From Taudactylus pleione (lineage: Eukaryota; Chordata; Amphibia; Anura; Myobatrachidae): a DNA stretch of 64,000 bases. Below the pieces are notes generated by a model. That model saw only the letters and a list, made by a program, of their open reading frames with translations. It was not told the origin of the DNA and searched no databases. A program made the translations under genes and the position numbers. The stretch's first letter is position 1. The number at the start of each line of letters is the position of its first letter. The stretch is from the NCBI GenBank assembly GCA_031769625.1, contig JAUIMM010000001.1, forward strand, positions 1,612,001-1,676,000, given 5' to 3'. Below are positions 43,523-55,677 of the stretch, piece after piece.

Positions 43523-43780
43523 TCGTGCAATCCTGTTCAGGGGTTCAATTAGGTGCCTAACGCGTTTCCCTGTATCAAACAGCTTCGTCAGAGCCTTTGA
43601 CGAAGGTGTTTGATACAGGGAAATGCATTAGGCACCTCCTTCTCTGCACATAGAACCCAGAGGACTGACCACAGCACACTTTGGAGCTTTATCTCTAACA
43701 TCAAGCAATCCACTTGTCCTAAATCACTGAGCTGTAAGATCACAGGACTAATTGGAACCCCTGAACAGGATTGCACGAAG
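43523..43780. repeat. Fold-back of two retroelement ends
   Basis: Two inverted copies share GTGCAATCCTGTTCAGGGGT, GCCTAACGCGTTTCCCTG and TGTATCAAACA/TGTTTGATACA. The right copy is split by about 110 bases. The shared core on each arm reads CTGACGAAG or TTGACGAAG, a short stem, then GGGAAA. I read it as two ends of one retroelement joined head to head. Confidence 0.65.
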
Positions 43781-44466
43781 TTGCTTATATTTTCCAAGAC
43801 ACCAAGGGATACCACCTGTGCTAAGGAATACAGCCATCAATTGGACATTTCTACGGCTTCCGCCTACCTGCAGGTTAAGTTAAGACTATTCCAAGCTTTC
43901 CAGCGTGATATTTATCAGCCTTCCGAGGCATGTGCATACCATATATATGGTTTCTCTTGAACCTTTATTATTGAACCTTCATCATTTGGGTTTTTTATAA
44001 CCAATCTATTGCCAATAATTTCCATGAAAGTCACATGTGTATGTGTTTTTTATGTATTCGTTTAGATATTAAAATATTTTTTATATTTAATTTATCTGCC
44101 ACTGCACTTATTTATTACCTTTTTTATATATTATTTATAATTCATGGTATTTACTTATTCAATTTTTGATTTTTTAGATTGCGCTAATTTTTACATTTAT
44201 CTATTTGTTATATCCAATCAGATGACCTCTGATTTCTGTTAGCAGCATCTTCATATTTACATTTCTGTGACATTTCTTCACGGGACTAATAGCGTAGTCC
44301 TTGCTTTTTCTTTTTATACTTTTTATTATTTACATTTATATCTTCTGGCCGCACACCTATAGGTATTATTATTAATGGGTGGGGACAGACATAGCAGCTC
44401 CCCCTGCTGCATGCAGAAGGAATTGACTTGAAAGCTCCACAGTTCTGTTGCAATGATAAATTCCAC
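43781..44466. other. Gene-free stretch
   Basis: AT-rich; includes the 44122-44210 copy of the dispersed tail seen at 40066. It may be the body of the retroelement whose end forms the fold-back at 43523. Confidence 0.4.
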
Positions 44467-45485
44467 CTTTATGCCTATACTGGTCCATGTGAAGTTAGTC
44501 CTTAGTTCTTTAGATGAATTTGACCCTGAAGTTCAATTTACCTCACACTTATAATAGTATAATAGTATGCCCTATATAATTCAGAAGTTCATAAAATTTA
44601 GTCATTCAATTTCTATCTTATGCTCGCTGTCACTCCTCAGACACAACTACGTGTGCTGGCATGCAAGAAAATTCATGGTCTGTCAGTGCATGCTGGCTTT
44701 ATGCCTATACTGGTCCATGTGAAGTTAGGGCCTGATTCAGACCCAGTCGCAAGTGCTGAGCGCTCGCAACCGGGTCGATGGTTGCCCAGAGTGCATGCGC
44801 ACGATGGAGCCGGCTCCATCGTGCGCATGTGCGAGACCCGTATAGCGATGGGCAAATCGTCGCTCCGGGTCTCGTACCAAAGGGGGCATGCTGTCGATGT
44901 TGAGTGACAGCACGCCCCCTTTGCTGGGCGGGATGGGGGGAGGCTGCCCAAACGGAGGCGTTCCCATGTGAACGCCTACCGTTTGGGGCCAGCCCCACTG
45001 ACATCACAAGTGATGTCAGTGGAGAGATTCCAGCTCTGTTAGAGCCAAAATCTCTCTGGGGCTTGCGGAAAGGAGACCCTACCACAAGGGTCTCATCGCA
45101 AGCCCGATGGTCACGATGGTCTTGACCATCTCGTCCATCTTCCAGGCCGCTCGCTATAGCTGTGGGTGGTTACCCACAGCTATGCGAGCGGCCAGGAGGC
45201 CATTCTAAAAAAAAAAAATAGACCGGCCCTGATTCAGAGCGAGCGCTCTGTCAGAGGGTCCGGCTCTGAATCAGGGCCTCAGTCCTTAGTTCTTTTGGAT
45301 GAATTTGACCCTGAAGTTCAATTTACCTCACACTTATAATAGTATAATAGTATGCCCTATATAATTCAGAAGTTCATAAAATATAGTCATTCAATTTCTA
45401 TCTCATGCTCGCTGTCCCACCTCAGACACAACTACGTGTGCTGGCATGCAAGAAAATTTATGGTCTGTCAGTGCATGCTGGCATT
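44467..45485. repeat. 230-bp tandem duplication, second copy split by a MITE
   Basis: The unit starts TTTATGCCTATACTGGTCC (44468) and repeats from 44698. The second unit runs to 44727, is interrupted by the MITE, and resumes at 45282 with GTCCTTAGTTCTT. The first unit preserves the uninterrupted target GAAGTTAGTCC (44491-44501). Confidence 0.9.
44728..45278 (-). mobile_element. Serial-hairpin MITE with visible empty site
   Basis: 551 bp, opposite orientation to 38109. Flanks are TTA (44725-44727) and TCA (45279-45281), a TTA duplication with one change. Hairpins include a perfect 36-nt palindrome at 44794-44829, arms of AAAGGGGGCATGCTGTC at 44879-44923, CACTGACATCA arms at 44996-45021, a CTATAGCTGTGGGT hairpin near 45151-45189 and the terminal palindrome 45227-45278. 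Confidence 0.9.
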
Positions 45486-46073
45486 TGTAGTGCCACAAAA
45501 TCTTACACCATGTTTATAATGACAGTATTGTCTTGTTACCCAATGGTTTGGGATACCAAGCTACTCAGCATTGGGGCTTAACTATCTAGATGCAGGGACA
45601 TTTTTTTTTGCCACCCTCCTCCTCCTGGAAAATGGGACCCAATGCAGAGTACGACGGGCTGTTATTTCACACAGTAGCCGGCGGTTTTGGGGTTTGCAAA
45701 TTGCTACACATCGGATGCGGTTTGAGGGCCTGATTCAGCAAGGATCGCAAGAGATTACACATACCTGGCCGCTGCGAGAATATGCTAATGAATGCATACG
45801 CACAGCAATCACAACACAAGATGCAGATGCCCAGCACTACATAAAGCCAGCCCACCTCCCTTTACTCTATGCTTGATCAGTACGCAGGCTAGCGAAAACA
45901 CCGGTAACATCGAGAACCGTTGAACCCATATGCACAACTGTGGTAGCCCTGACCTGCCGCAACTTCCTATGTACATCGAGACGTACGGCGGTACGGTTAC
46001 AAACTTCATATTGAGACTGTGGTTCATACTTGCCTACATTCAGCTGAATGTCTGAGCACAGCGGGGGGGGGGT

Positions 46074-46706
46074 GTTCGGGTTATGATGCGGCAGTGGGGG
46101 CGGGGCCACGCATTCGCTTCATTATGGCTCCGCCCCCTCTTCACAATGCTGAAAATATTGGCATTTGGAAGCAGGGGGCGGAGCCACGATGACGCGATTC
46201 AGCGTGAATCGCGTCACTGGCCCCCTCCACTGTGGGGGTTTCTGTAAGTAACGTGGGGGTCGGGTGGCAGCTGGGAGGCTTGCCTGGCTTTCCAGGGGGT
46301 CGGGAGCAGCACCCGATATTCGGGAAGCTCCCGACCAAATCGGGAGGGTAGGCAAGCCTCCTGTGGTTTAGTAAGATTCCCACAAAATCTCTTGTTGGGA
46401 GATACCAGACATCCTTCTCCCAAACTGCACATGGCTTGTTTGTATGTTTCCTAATATTCTTCTATTTCAATATTTTGCAGGCTTGCCCACCCTCCCGATT
46501 TGGCCGGGAGCCTCCCGATTTTCGGATGCCGCTCCCGGCCTCCCGGTAGCCAGCAACCCTCCCGGCCTTCCCCCAGAATAAACTAAAAAACCCAGCAGCG
46601 AGGGTGCCGGTGACGTGATTCTCGCTGAATCGCGTCATCATGGCCACGCCCCCTGCTTCACAATGCCGAAAATAACAGCATTGTGAAGCGGGGGTGGGGT
46701 CACGAT
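46074..46706. mobile_element. Hairpin-ended nonautonomous repeat (copy B)
   Basis: Counterpart of 431-1063 with the same two hairpins and a few substitutions (for example GCGGAGCCACG for GCGGGGCCACG). Confidence 0.55.
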
Positions 46707-47219
46707 GACAGGATCATGTGCATCCTGAGGCACATATGGTAAATACGTTGCTGGGTTTAACGTACTGCACCGTTTAATGGTGATGTTTGCAGGTGTTATT
46801 AGAGCTAGTTCCCATTTTGTGAACCTAGCTGAGGAAACATGTCTGGTTTGGGCAGAATTCAGCAAAGCAGATACAGCATGGGGAGTATAAACAATCATTT
46901 CATGGCCTAATACTACATCATCACTCTTACTGACCAATAGAGCAGTTGCTGCTACACTTCTTAAACACGTTGGGAGTGATCTTACCACAGTGTCCAATTG
47001 TGCACTGTAGTATGCTACGGGCCTACTGGCATCACCATGTTTTTGTGTGAGGACACCTGCTGTGCAACCGTCAGCTTCCGTACAATATAAATCAAAAGGT
47101 TTTTCATAATCAGGTATTCCCAATGCAGGTGCTCTTGTCAGACTATTCTTAAGATTAAGGAAAGCCTGCTATGTTTCCTCTGTGTGTATGACACGATCGG
47201 GCTTTGAGGAAGAGACTAA
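46707..47219 (-). pseudogene. Retroviral connection/RNase H start remnant (copy B)
   Basis: Same segment as copy A 1064-1576 with small replacements (for example SKSDDVVLG against SKSDDLVLG). It ends at the hairpin repeat. Confidence 0.8.
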
Positions 47220-47760
47220 GGCCATTATTCAGAGGCGGTCGCAAAAAGCGATCGCTCTCTCTGAATGAGGGCGGCCGCTTCATTTTTGAAGTGCTGCCTC
47301 CTGGTCGTTAGTTAAGCTGTGGGTTACTGCCCACAGCTTAATGACCGACCAGGTCAATGGTCGCAATTGTGATCACCATCGCGACCATCGGGGCTTGCGA
47401 CAAGACCCTAAGGTTGGGTCTCGGCAACCGCAAGCCCCAGGGAGCTTTCTGCTCTGATGGAGTAGGAAGCTCCCCACTGACATCACTGATGATGTCAGTG
47501 TGGCCGCCCACAAAATGGTAGGCATTCCTTTATTAATGCCTCCATTTTGGAAACCACCCCCCCGGCCCACCAACAAAACAGGGTGAGCTGTCGATCAAAA
47601 TTGACAGCCGCCCCTTTTGTAGCAAGCTCCGGAGTGAGAAAGTTTCTCTCTCACTCCGGGAGCTTGCGCACGCGCAGTGCGGCCGCTGCGCGTGCTCAGG
47701 GCTACCCATCGACCCGGTTGTGAGCACATAGGTGCTTGTGACCGGGTCTGAATGAGACCC
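47220..47760 (+). mobile_element. Serial-hairpin MITE inserted in pol (copy B)
   Basis: 541 bp, TAA at 47217-47219 and 47761-47763. Same insertion as copy A, so it predates the segmental duplication. Confidence 0.85.
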
Positions 47761-48075
47761 TAAGTCCCGTAATGGTAAAGCCAAAATAGAAAAACCTGGG
47801 ATCCACATTCTGCAGTATCCACACATTCCCAAGAAGGTATGGATTTGCTGTTGGTTCTGAGGCAGTGTCATGGTCTGTATGGCCTGGATTCTGTCAGTAG
47901 TCAGATGTCGTAATCCCTGTGTTAGACAGTGTCCTAAGTATTTAACCCAGGACTGGCATGGCTGTAGTTTGTCCTTAGCAACTTTGTGTCCTGTTTGCGA
48001 GAGATGAAGCAATAAAAGTTTAGCATCATTTAAACGACATAAACGAACCAGAACACAACAACAAATCATCCACAT
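47761..48075 (-). pseudogene. Reverse transcriptase thumb remnant (copy B)
   Basis: Counterpart of 2118-2432, with the same frame offset relative to the RT core. Confidence 0.85.
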
Positions 48076-48418
48076 ACTGTATTAGAACAGATCCATTGGC
48101 AGGTTGAAAAGGTTGTAAACAGTTGTGTAAGGCCTGGGAGAAGATACTGGGGCTGTCTATGAAGCCCTGGGGCAATCGTGTCCATGTGTATTGTACCCCC
48201 CTGTATGTAAATGCAAATAGGTACTGACAGTGGGGATGAAGAGGGACAGAGAAGAAGGCAGAGCAGAGGTCAATGACAGTAAAATGGGTTGCATTTGGTG
48301 GGATCTGCATAAGAATGACAGCTGGATTCGGCACTACAGGGAATTGGCTCTCTACTACCTTATTAACCCCTCTAAGGTCCTGTACCAGCCTATAACCCCT
48401 CCCACCACTCTTTTTCAC
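48026..48418 (-). pseudogene. Reverse transcriptase palm and fingers (copy B)
   Basis: YRLVQDLRGVN, LPQGFIDSP and catalytic YVDD are retained; the DLRSAFF motif reads DLCSAFF here. Confidence 0.9.
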
Positions 48419-49026
48419 AGGAAAGACTGTTGGCTACACTCGCTGTACGGACTAAAATTCCCTGTTGTGCTTATCTCTACCTCCTGTTTTAGTGGGTACT
48501 GGGGAATTTTTGGAGCTTGCCTACCACTTTTTAGATTTACCATTATGGGAGCTACATTTGCCATCAACCCAGTGTCCTGTCCATCTTTGGTCCAAAGTGA
48601 ACCTGGTATTTGAGATAACATCTGCTCTACCTGAGATGGATTCTTATCTGGAACAGTAGAGTGAAACATTAACCTTTGGGGAGTGTCTAATATATCCCTC
48701 ACCTCGTGCACAACTCTCTCTGGGATATCTAGAAATATACCATCAGTGGTACAATAAATGACACATCCCATTTTACATAACAAATCCCTTCCCAGTAGGT
48801 TAGTAGGGGCCGCTGCTGCCAGGAGAAAGGAATGCCTGGTATGCAATGGACCGATAGTAGCCTCTGCAGATTTGGTTAAAAGATAATGTTGCACTTTACC
48901 CATTACACCCATTGCTGGTACTGTTTTACTGGTCACCTGTAAATTAGATGGAGATTTTATCACTGATCTGGTCGCCCCTGTGTCTACAAGAAAAGAATGT
49001 GTAGTACCAGCTACATCAACTATCAT
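48415..49026 (-). pseudogene. Retroviral protease and N-terminus of RT (copy B)
   Basis: LVDTGAT and NLLGRDLL retained. It differs from copy A by only a few residues and ends at the same frame break. Confidence 0.9.
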
Positions 49027-49237
49027 TACAGGTTCTTCTCTAGTACCCCCAGTTAACCTGACTGGCTGTAGACTACAGGTGTGACCTGACCCCTAGAGCT
49101 GACTATCTTCTTCCAGCATAGCATTCACTGCTGCGATGTGAGCAGGTGATGGCTGGAATTGTCCTGACTGCTGTGGGTGCCCCTTCTGTGGGTATCTCAT
49201 GTGTTTCCTGGTTTGGTATTTCCCACTTTCTGGCCTT

Positions 49238-50796
49238 ACAGAACTTACTTATGTGGTCCTCCTTGTTAAATCTATAACACCTTCGTGGTTGACGTGTTGT
49301 GAAAGGTTGTTGTTGTGTGGGTTGGGGAATGAGGAAAGTTGTGTTTGTGTATAGGGATAAGGGTTTGGAGGTTGTGTGGGATGAGTGTATTGTGGCTGAG
49401 TGTGGTAAGAGTGCTGCAGTGTTATTTGCATTCCTTCCAGAGCTTGAATACTAACAGCCATTAGTTTCTCTGCATTTCTCTCTTCCTAAAGATGTTTTTG
49501 TCATGTTCAATTGCAGATTCCCTGAGTGTGTCTACCGTAACTCCCCTCCAACCAGGAAGTGAGGTCTGAACCCTGGCCTTTAGAGTGTCTTTAAGACCAT
49601 CCATAAGCACTGTGATTGTCATTTCCCTGTGATGGGTGTTGTCTTTTATGTCCTCTATACCTGTGTATTGAGTAATAGTCTGCAGCGCTCTGATAAAATA
49701 ATCTGCTTGCAGACTCACTCTCTTTCTGTTTAATCATGAAGATTTTACTCCAGTTAACAATTAATGGGAAAAATACAGCCAATTGGGTAACAATATGGGT
49801 TATATCGTCTTGATTACCATCATCAGTTATGGGACTATCTCCATCCAATACACAGGCCGTGATAAACTTTTTCACGTTGGTATTGTGTGGAAGACAAGCC
49901 CGTAATACCACTCGCCAATCTTTATTGGTTTGCTCATGAGCATTACCCAAATCCTTTACAAATCTCTGGCACTTTGCTAGTTCTTTCCTAGGGTCAGGGA
50001 AATCTGTCATTATGGAACGTAGTTCTGCTCTTGTCCATGGACAATGCGTCGCTACATCCCTTGTGGCCACTACACCATGTGCATCCGGATTCCCATTGGG
50101 AACGGTTATTGTCTGGATGGGATGGATGCCTGCCACACTGCTGCCTTTGACCTTACTACCTGTTTGAGGGTTCAGCCTACTGCTACTATGTATGGTATTA
50201 GTAATCTCCGCTACTGTTACAGCGGGTGTTAATACTTCCTGCACTGGTTGGGCTACCTCCATTTCTGGTACTAGCAGGGCAGCTACCTGTGCTTGCTGTG
50301 GTAGTCCATTTAACATTTGTGCAACATGTGAAAGAGCGGACATCCCAACAGGTTCATCATCTGCATCATAAACATGTTCCTTATAGTTACTTAGAAGAGG
50401 GTACAAGTTACTTGTTACATTTTTATGATTTTTGAGATCGACTGTACCTTCACCCCCATCTGCATAGGGCGGTGGTGGTGCTCGTGTGCTACTAACATTA
50501 CCTTCTGCAATGCTACCTCGCTGTGCGTGCGCACTACTTTGCAGTGTGCACGCAATGCTATTTGCGTGCACGCTCCCTTGCGTCATGCGTGCAATGCTAG
50601 TTTGCATCGCGTGCACACCACTAAGCCACATGTCCCCCTCGTGCTGCCACAACTTCAAGCAATCATTAAACTTTAACCTTTTCTTCAGAGACTTCACTAA
50701 ACATATACTGTCTCTGAGATTGTTCAGAACCTCTGAATCAAAGCTACCAATCTTAGGAAAAGGTGTTCTACATTTCTTGGTCATTTTGACCCACAT
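49238..50796 (-). pseudogene. Retroviral gag, broken (copy B)
   Basis: The matrix-to-capsid frame is open for 401 codons (50796 to 49591) because copy B lacks the TAA found in copy A. PPPY is retained. The frameshift near 49700 and later breaks remain. In the zinc knuckle (49238-49279) the second Cys codon is TTT (Phe) at 49268-49270, so that finger could not bind zinc normally. Confidence 0.88.
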
Positions 50797-51699
50797 GTCG
50801 CAGTAGAGAATTTCAATTGGTGAACGTTTTTCAGTGAGCTACGTTCACGCACTCCCTCCCGTTATTCACAGCAGACCTGGCGTTAGTCGACTTGTATAAT
50901 GAGGAGCAGAATAACCACCTATTGAAAATTATTCTACCTGCGATGATATTAACTCAAGCTTCCGTCGCTCGCTGCCTTTGAGTTTACTCCCACTGGTAGC
51001 ATCTAGAAGTTCCAATAACTCCTAACCTTGCCAGCAGTTTCACTCCCACGACAACCCACTTCACAATCACGGTTTATATAACCATGTGGTTTGATTGCTT
51101 TGCCCAAAGAACCTAACTGGTCAATGGACTTTGTGATTAATGGGTGATGGACCAAGAAACCCCTTAGTTTCTCGATAACCACAATGTACCTGCTTTGTAC
51201 ACTGGCCCAGTAGTTTGTACCTACCGAGTTTATACTGAGGTTTAACAGACAGTAACCTCCACTATTTAGGCTTAACAGACAGTAGCCTTTACAATCACAA
51301 CATTTCAATTTACATACACCTTTTCTGCGCAGAAAATAGAACCTTTTCTCTTAATATGGCAGTACAATACAGAGGTTTAACAAGCAATCATGCTATGCAT
51401 ATAATGACTGTTTCAACACGTGGCAGCAATACAGGAAATATGTGTACACTATTGTGTGACTTCCCCTTTTAACACAAAACTTTATCAACGAAGGAAAACA
51501 AACTTTTTCCTTCCTTGTCTCTGGATTCTAATCAGCGCTCCTTGAACTCACACAATAACGGATAGCGGTCTCTCAGCATAAAGTGGTAGCAGGTTTTCGA
51601 AGGCAATGCGTTCTTTCCTGCGTATGGCGCCTCCACCCTTTGCTGAGGGATCGATAACCGTGTATTATCATGTAAATTGGCAGCGTGATCACACTCTAT

Positions 51700-51708
51700 G
51701 AGCCCCCA
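51700..51708 (-). other. Putative primer-binding site, tRNA-Pro-like (copy B)
   Basis: TGGGGGCTC on the minus strand, as in copy A. Confidence 0.5.
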
Positions 51709-51712
51709 ACTA

Positions 51713-52634
51713 TGAATTCCTATTTAGCCTCTATACCCTAAAGTCGCTGTTTAGCGTTGTGTACACATATGAAATAATTGCTTTCCAGACTTTGAGTGTG
51801 GTTCTAAAGCACAAAAGTTATTATTCACATAAAAGCATGTAGTTACATGCCTTGATCTATAATACAATTAGCGCAAAGGTTATACAAAATACAAGCTACA
51901 GTCGAAACATATGCATGCGCTCTGGATCCAGATTTCCCGGCATCAACTATGCAACCTACATCAACAGAAAAAGAAAGATGACCAACTACCAGTTCTAGAG
52001 TGCTTGCATATAAACCCTTGCAGAGATAGGCAATAGAATAGAACAAGTTGGCATAATCCCATTGGTTCTTCTTCCTGGTTCTTCTGTTACGATACAGTTC
52101 ATAGGTCAGTTCGTATTGTAATAGTTCAGCCCTCCAACAGCTCTTTGTGTGTGTTTTCCCGCTGAAGAACAAGTCTAAACTGGCTAATAAACATTACATT
52201 ACAGAGTACATTTCAATGCCTATCTCTCCATGATCTATAATCCGCAGACGCATGTTGCGATCTCCTTGCCGATGGAACCGGAATTCTGCAAATAAACAGT
52301 GGTTTAGAATGGCACCAAACGTCGTCTGCTTATCATATACTAAACCTTAGATACCAAATATATGTATTTCACAATAGACTTGATAACGTATAAAACCTCT
52401 AATATTAATGTTAGGGAACCTTTCTTCTTCCTGGTTCTGACTGTAAATGAGGCCCAGAATAATTAAGCAGCTGTGTGACTGTCCTGTCTAATATAGTTTA
52501 CAAACGAAATTCAACTGTTTACTTCACTACATCTAACTGCACATGGAGACCTCTGAGGCAGTATAATGGGTACAGATAGTGAGGGATACCAGACCCTCCA
52601 ACATGACCCCTTCCACAAGGTACAAAACGCTCTG
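51713..52634 (-). repeat. Putative 5' LTR of the provirus (copy B)
   Basis: Counterpart of 6070-6990, with the same caveat about the outer boundary. Confidence 0.4.
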
Positions 52635-52654
52635 CACCTGGACTTCCCACTTCA

Positions 52655-52733
52655 TTTATGATTGCAGTCACCTGTGATGAACTAATTAAGTAATGATAAG
52701 GATATTTCTAACACAGATGACTGCAATCATAAA
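52655..52733. repeat. 22-bp-arm hairpin (copy B)
   Basis: Same fold-back as 7012-7090. Confidence 0.7.
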
Positions 52734-53495
52734 CCAAGTGTGTGAGTCTCTCCTCTCTCTATCTGCCCCTATGTTGTCCCCACATTCCCCAAAGTGTTCT
52801 CCAGCCCAGACTGTCACCCTTCCCCTAGTGTCACACAGCCCTCTCCTACAGAACACTCTATAGTAAGGGTATGCACCGGCCACTTTTCGTGTTTTGTGAT
52901 TTGGTTTTGGATCTGGATCTTTCTTTGTGTTTTGGATCTGGATTGGTTTTGCCTAAACCACCCTTCCGTGTTTTGGGTTCTGGGTTTTGTGTTTTAGATC
53001 TGTATTTTTTTTTTAAAAAAAGCATAAAAACAGCTAAAATAACAGAATTTGTGTGTTTTTCTGCTCCTATGCTAATATTAACCTCAATAACCTTAATTTC
53101 CACTCATTTCCAGTCTATTCTGAATACCTCACAATAGTGTTTTTATATCCAAAAGGTTGCACCGAGGTAGCTGGATGACTATGCTAAGAGATACGAGTGG
53201 GCGGCACAAACACGTGGTCCATCTAGGAGTGACACTGCAGTGGCAGACAGGATGGCAGTTTGAAAAACTAGGCCCCAAACAGTACATAATTCAAAGAAAA
53301 AAAAGAGGTGCAAAATGGAATTGTCCTTGGGCCTTCCCACCCACCCTTATGTGGTATAAACAGGACATGCACACTTTAACAAACCAAACATTTCTGCGCC
53401 AGGGTCTGCCACACGACTGTGGCTGAAATGATTGGTTCGTTTGGGCCTCCACAAAACAAGCTGGCAATTAATCTGTCCCTGCACAAACTGGCTCT

Positions 53496-55634
53496 TCAGT
53501 GCGCTTGAGTCAGGTGCATACCCCCTCCTTTGCCTATGTCATAGGTGGATGTATAGGCTTGTATGGCCTTTTGCTGCTCCTCCATCCTCTGAAGCATATA
53601 GAGGGTTGAGTTCCACCGCGTCACAACCTCTTGCTTCAGGTGATGGCGGGGCAGGTTCAAGAGTGTTTCCTGGCGCTCCAGTCTTCGGCACGCAGTCGCT
53701 GAATGGCGAAAGTGGCCAGAAATTTTTCGGGCCACCCAAAGCGTCTCCTGCACGCCCCTGTCGCTTTTCAGAAAATTCTGCACCACCAACTTTATTGTGT
53801 GAGCAAAACATGGGACGTGATGGAATTTGCCCAGATGTAATGCCTGCACAATATTGGTGGCGTTGTCAGATATCACAAATCCCCAGGAGAGTCTAAGTGG
53901 GGTAAGCCACTGGGCGATGATTTCCCTCAGTTTCTCTAAGAGGTTGTCGGCGGTGTGCCTCTTACTGAAACCGGTGATACACAGCATAGCCTACCTTTGA
54001 ACGAGCTGGCGTTTCTGAGATGCTGCTACTGGTGACGCTGCTGCTGTTGCTGCGTAAGGTGATATATCTACCCAGTGGGCTGTCACAGTCATATAGTCCT
54101 TAGTCTGCCCTGTTCCACTTGTCCACATGTCCGTGGTTAAGTGGACATTGGGTACAACGGTATTTTTCAGGACACTGAGGACACTTTTTCTGATGTTTCT
54201 GTACAGTCTCGGTATCGCCTGCCTAGTGAAGTGGAATCTAGACGGGATTTGGAACCGGGGACACACTACCTCCATCAATTGTCTAAATCCCACTGCACTA
54301 ATGGCGGATACCGGACGCACATCTAACACCAACATAGCAGTCAAGGCCTCAGTTATACGTTTTGCTTCAGGATGACTGCTGTCGTACTTCATCCTCCTCG
54401 CTAAGGACTGTTGGAGGGTCAATTGTTTAGTAAAAGTAGTGGTGTTACTACTTCCTCTCTGGGATGATGAACGACTCCCAGCAGCAGCAACAGCAGCAGC
54501 GGCAGCAGGAGGCGTAGCAATGCAGGATCCTCCGGAGGAATCCCGGATAGGAGAATCAGTCATGCCAGTGACATGGCCTGCAGGACTACTTCCGATCCTG
54601 ACTAAGGAGGAAATTGACGAGGAGGGAGTTGACAGTGTGGTTTGCAGGCACTTGGATACAACAGGACAACGGGATTTAGGTGTCCCTTGACTGCTTACGG
54701 TCTTAGCCAAAGTTTCTGAACTGGACAGTAACTTTTTATGAACGCGCTGCAGGTGCCGTATAAGGGAGGATGTTCCTAGGTGGTTAACGTCCCTACCCCT
54801 ACTTATTTCACCTTTACATATGGTACATATGGCAAGACAGTTGTTGTCCGGATTTGGATAGAAATATTGCCAGACCAAAGAGGTGGAATGTTTGGTCTTC
54901 TGCCTAGGCATGCCTGTGATGAGCTTTTTCATCCCACGGACAACAACTGTCTCCCCCGGAGCCTGATTTAAACAAACCACATCACCATCAGAATCCTCCT
55001 CGCCAACTTCCTCCTCAGCCCCAGCTACACCAGTATCCTCATTCTGTTGTACTTCAACAGTGACATCTTCAATTTGCATATCAGCAAGTGGACTGTGGGT
55101 GCTCCTTTCAGCACTTGCAGGGGGCATGCAAATGGTGGGAAGAGCCACCTCTTCCCGTCCAGTGCTGGGAAGGTCAGGCATCGCAACCACCACCACACTT
55201 GAACTCTCCTTGGGGATTTGTGATATCTTCTTAGAACGCACAGTTCTTCACTGTGCTTTTGCCAGCTTAACTCTTTTGATTTTTTTAGTGGGAGGAGGGT
55301 TTCCATCGTCATGTGAAGCTGAACCACTAGTCATGTACATAGGGAAAGACCTTAGCCATTCCTTGCCACACTGTGTCGTAAATGGCATATTGGCAAGTTT
55401 ACGTTTCTCTTCAGATGATTTAAATGTTTTTTTCAAGGTCATTTTCCTGAACTTCTTTGCCATTTGGGATTGTATGTGCCCTCTACTATGACATTGGGCA
55501 TCGGCCTTGGCAGACAACGTTGATGGCATGTTATCGTCTATGTCATGACTAGTGGCAGCAGCTTCAGCACTAGGAGGAAGTGGTTCTTGATCTTTCTCTA
55601 TTTTATTTTTATCGGAGAAAGTTTGGTCCTCCAT
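53496..55634 (-). pseudogene. hAT transposase with BED zinc finger, two in-frame stops (copy B)
   Basis: The whole 713-codon span lies in one frame, interrupted only by TGA (55248-55250) and TAG (53991-53993), both shared with copy A. The BED finger is intact here: LVWQYFYP, CTIC, then IRHLQRVH. Catalytic-fold motifs TTDMWTS, SDNATN and TRWNSTLYML are present; no C-terminal dimerisation domain is seen. This is the better preserved copy but is still not expressible as one protein. Confidence 0.88.
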
Positions 55635-55677
55635 TTATGTTATATCGATTTGATATATACGGGCGGCTAAGGCGCAC

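Larger units (their letters stand above)
46707..52634 (-). mobile_element. Endogenous retrovirus, 3'-truncated (copy B)
   Basis: Same structure as the copy A provirus. Sequence to the left of this copy is visible down to 26 kb and contains no integrase, env or 3' LTR, confirming that the provirus is truncated and not merely cut by the window edge. Confidence 0.85.
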
